Shown here piece after piece: positions 63,926 through 64,000 of a stretch of 64,000 nucleotides of DNA. Position numbers and translations under genes: made by a program. The notes under the pieces were generated by a model, which was given only the letters and a program-made list of their open reading frames with translations, was not told the DNA's origin and did not search any database. Position 1 is the first letter of the stretch. The number at the start of each line of letters is the position of its first letter. This DNA is from CAWGLW01 sp963823525 (lineage in GTDB: Bacteria; Pseudomonadota; Gammaproteobacteria; Steroidobacterales; Steroidobacteraceae), in contig CAWGLW010000006.1 in assembly GCA_963823525.1 (NCBI GenBank), positions 868,001 through 932,000 of the forward strand, in the 5' to 3' direction.

Positions 63926-64000
63926 ATGGATGCGGTCCGGCTGAATTTCAGTCCGGAGTCGTTGATCGCACTGAATATCGTGCTTGCACTGGTGATGTTT
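63926..64000 (+). CDS. Bile acid:sodium symporter family protein (3' truncated by window)
   Basis: Only 25 residues lie in the window, starting at ATG 63926, five bases after the previous stop. The start SPESLIALNIVLALVMF is a hydrophobic helix of the type seen at the N-terminus of BASS-family (bile acid:Na+ symporter) transporters. The remainder lies beyond position 64000. Assignment rests on few residues and on the gene's closeness to the ThDP enzyme. Confidence 0.5.
   Translation, partial: MDAVRLNFSPESLIALNIVLALVMF

Overview
The window looks like chromosomal DNA from an aerobic, metabolically flexible gammaproteobacterium. It is GC-rich and has dense, often translationally coupled operons, a Na+-translocating NADH:quinone reductase, an O2-tolerant membrane-bound [NiFe]-hydrogenase, outer-membrane proteins (patatin/BamA-type, OmpW/OmpA-type), glutathione-dependent formaldehyde oxidation and acyl-CoA metabolism. 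I cannot name the genus. A Woeseiales- or Chromatiales-like lineage would fit, but that is a guess. I found no rRNA, tRNA, CRISPR array, prophage or transposase gene. No gap between genes exceeds 300 bp. The longest are 19851-20108 (hydrogenase leader), 44827-45078 (divergent promoter region), 32607-32845 (divergent) and 18566-18785.

Layout. 1-5191: nqrBCDEF plus the maturation factor nqrM and a CBS-domain gene (+). 5188-10623: minus-strand genes for an M48 peptidase, a membrane protein, an AMACR-type CoA enzyme, an acyl-CoA dehydrogenase and an aldehyde dehydrogenase. 10757-19850: patatin-like outer-membrane protein, a frameshifted gamma-glutamyltranspeptidase, an alpha/beta hydrolase, an ABC exporter with a GNAT acetyltransferase, and a beta-propeller protein. 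20109-27848: hydrogenase locus hyaABC, hyaDEF, a fused rubredoxin-HybE gene, and an antiporter directly downstream. 27946-35248: DUF481 outer-membrane protein, a large MscS-type channel, and an octaheme cytochrome with HEAT/TPR repeats. 35271-42357: a short-chain reductase-like gene, a DUF885 protein, and a four-gene 2-oxoacid:ferredoxin oxidoreductase operon ending in a GltD-ferredoxin fusion. 42424-50811: exported methyltransferase-like protein, OmpW-OmpA fusion, M16 peptidase, Kef-type antiporter, DUF2891. 51272-51383: a small REP-like repeat cluster. 51414-56854 and beyond: frmA-fghA, a three-gene minus-strand operon (methyltransferase-like, sulfotransferase-like, class IV aminotransferase), the trehalose cluster otsB-GH15-otsA, lipoproteins, a TauE/SafE permease, a ThDP enzyme and the start of a bile acid:sodium symporter-type gene.

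How it fits together. The energy theme is quinone-linked: Na+-NQR and the hydrogenase both feed the quinone pool, and the multiheme cytochrome may add an electron route. The Por-type operon makes or uses low-potential ferredoxin, and its GltD-like subunit could link ferredoxin to NAD(P)H. Trehalose synthesis, the mechanosensitive channel and several cation antiporters suggest an organism managing osmotic and sodium stress. The least conventional items are the rubredoxin-HybE fusion with an antiporter 12 bp downstream, the back-to-back hairpins splitting hyaABC from the maturation genes, the octaheme-HEAT-TPR protein, the OmpW-OmpA fusion, and the exported methyltransferase-like pair.
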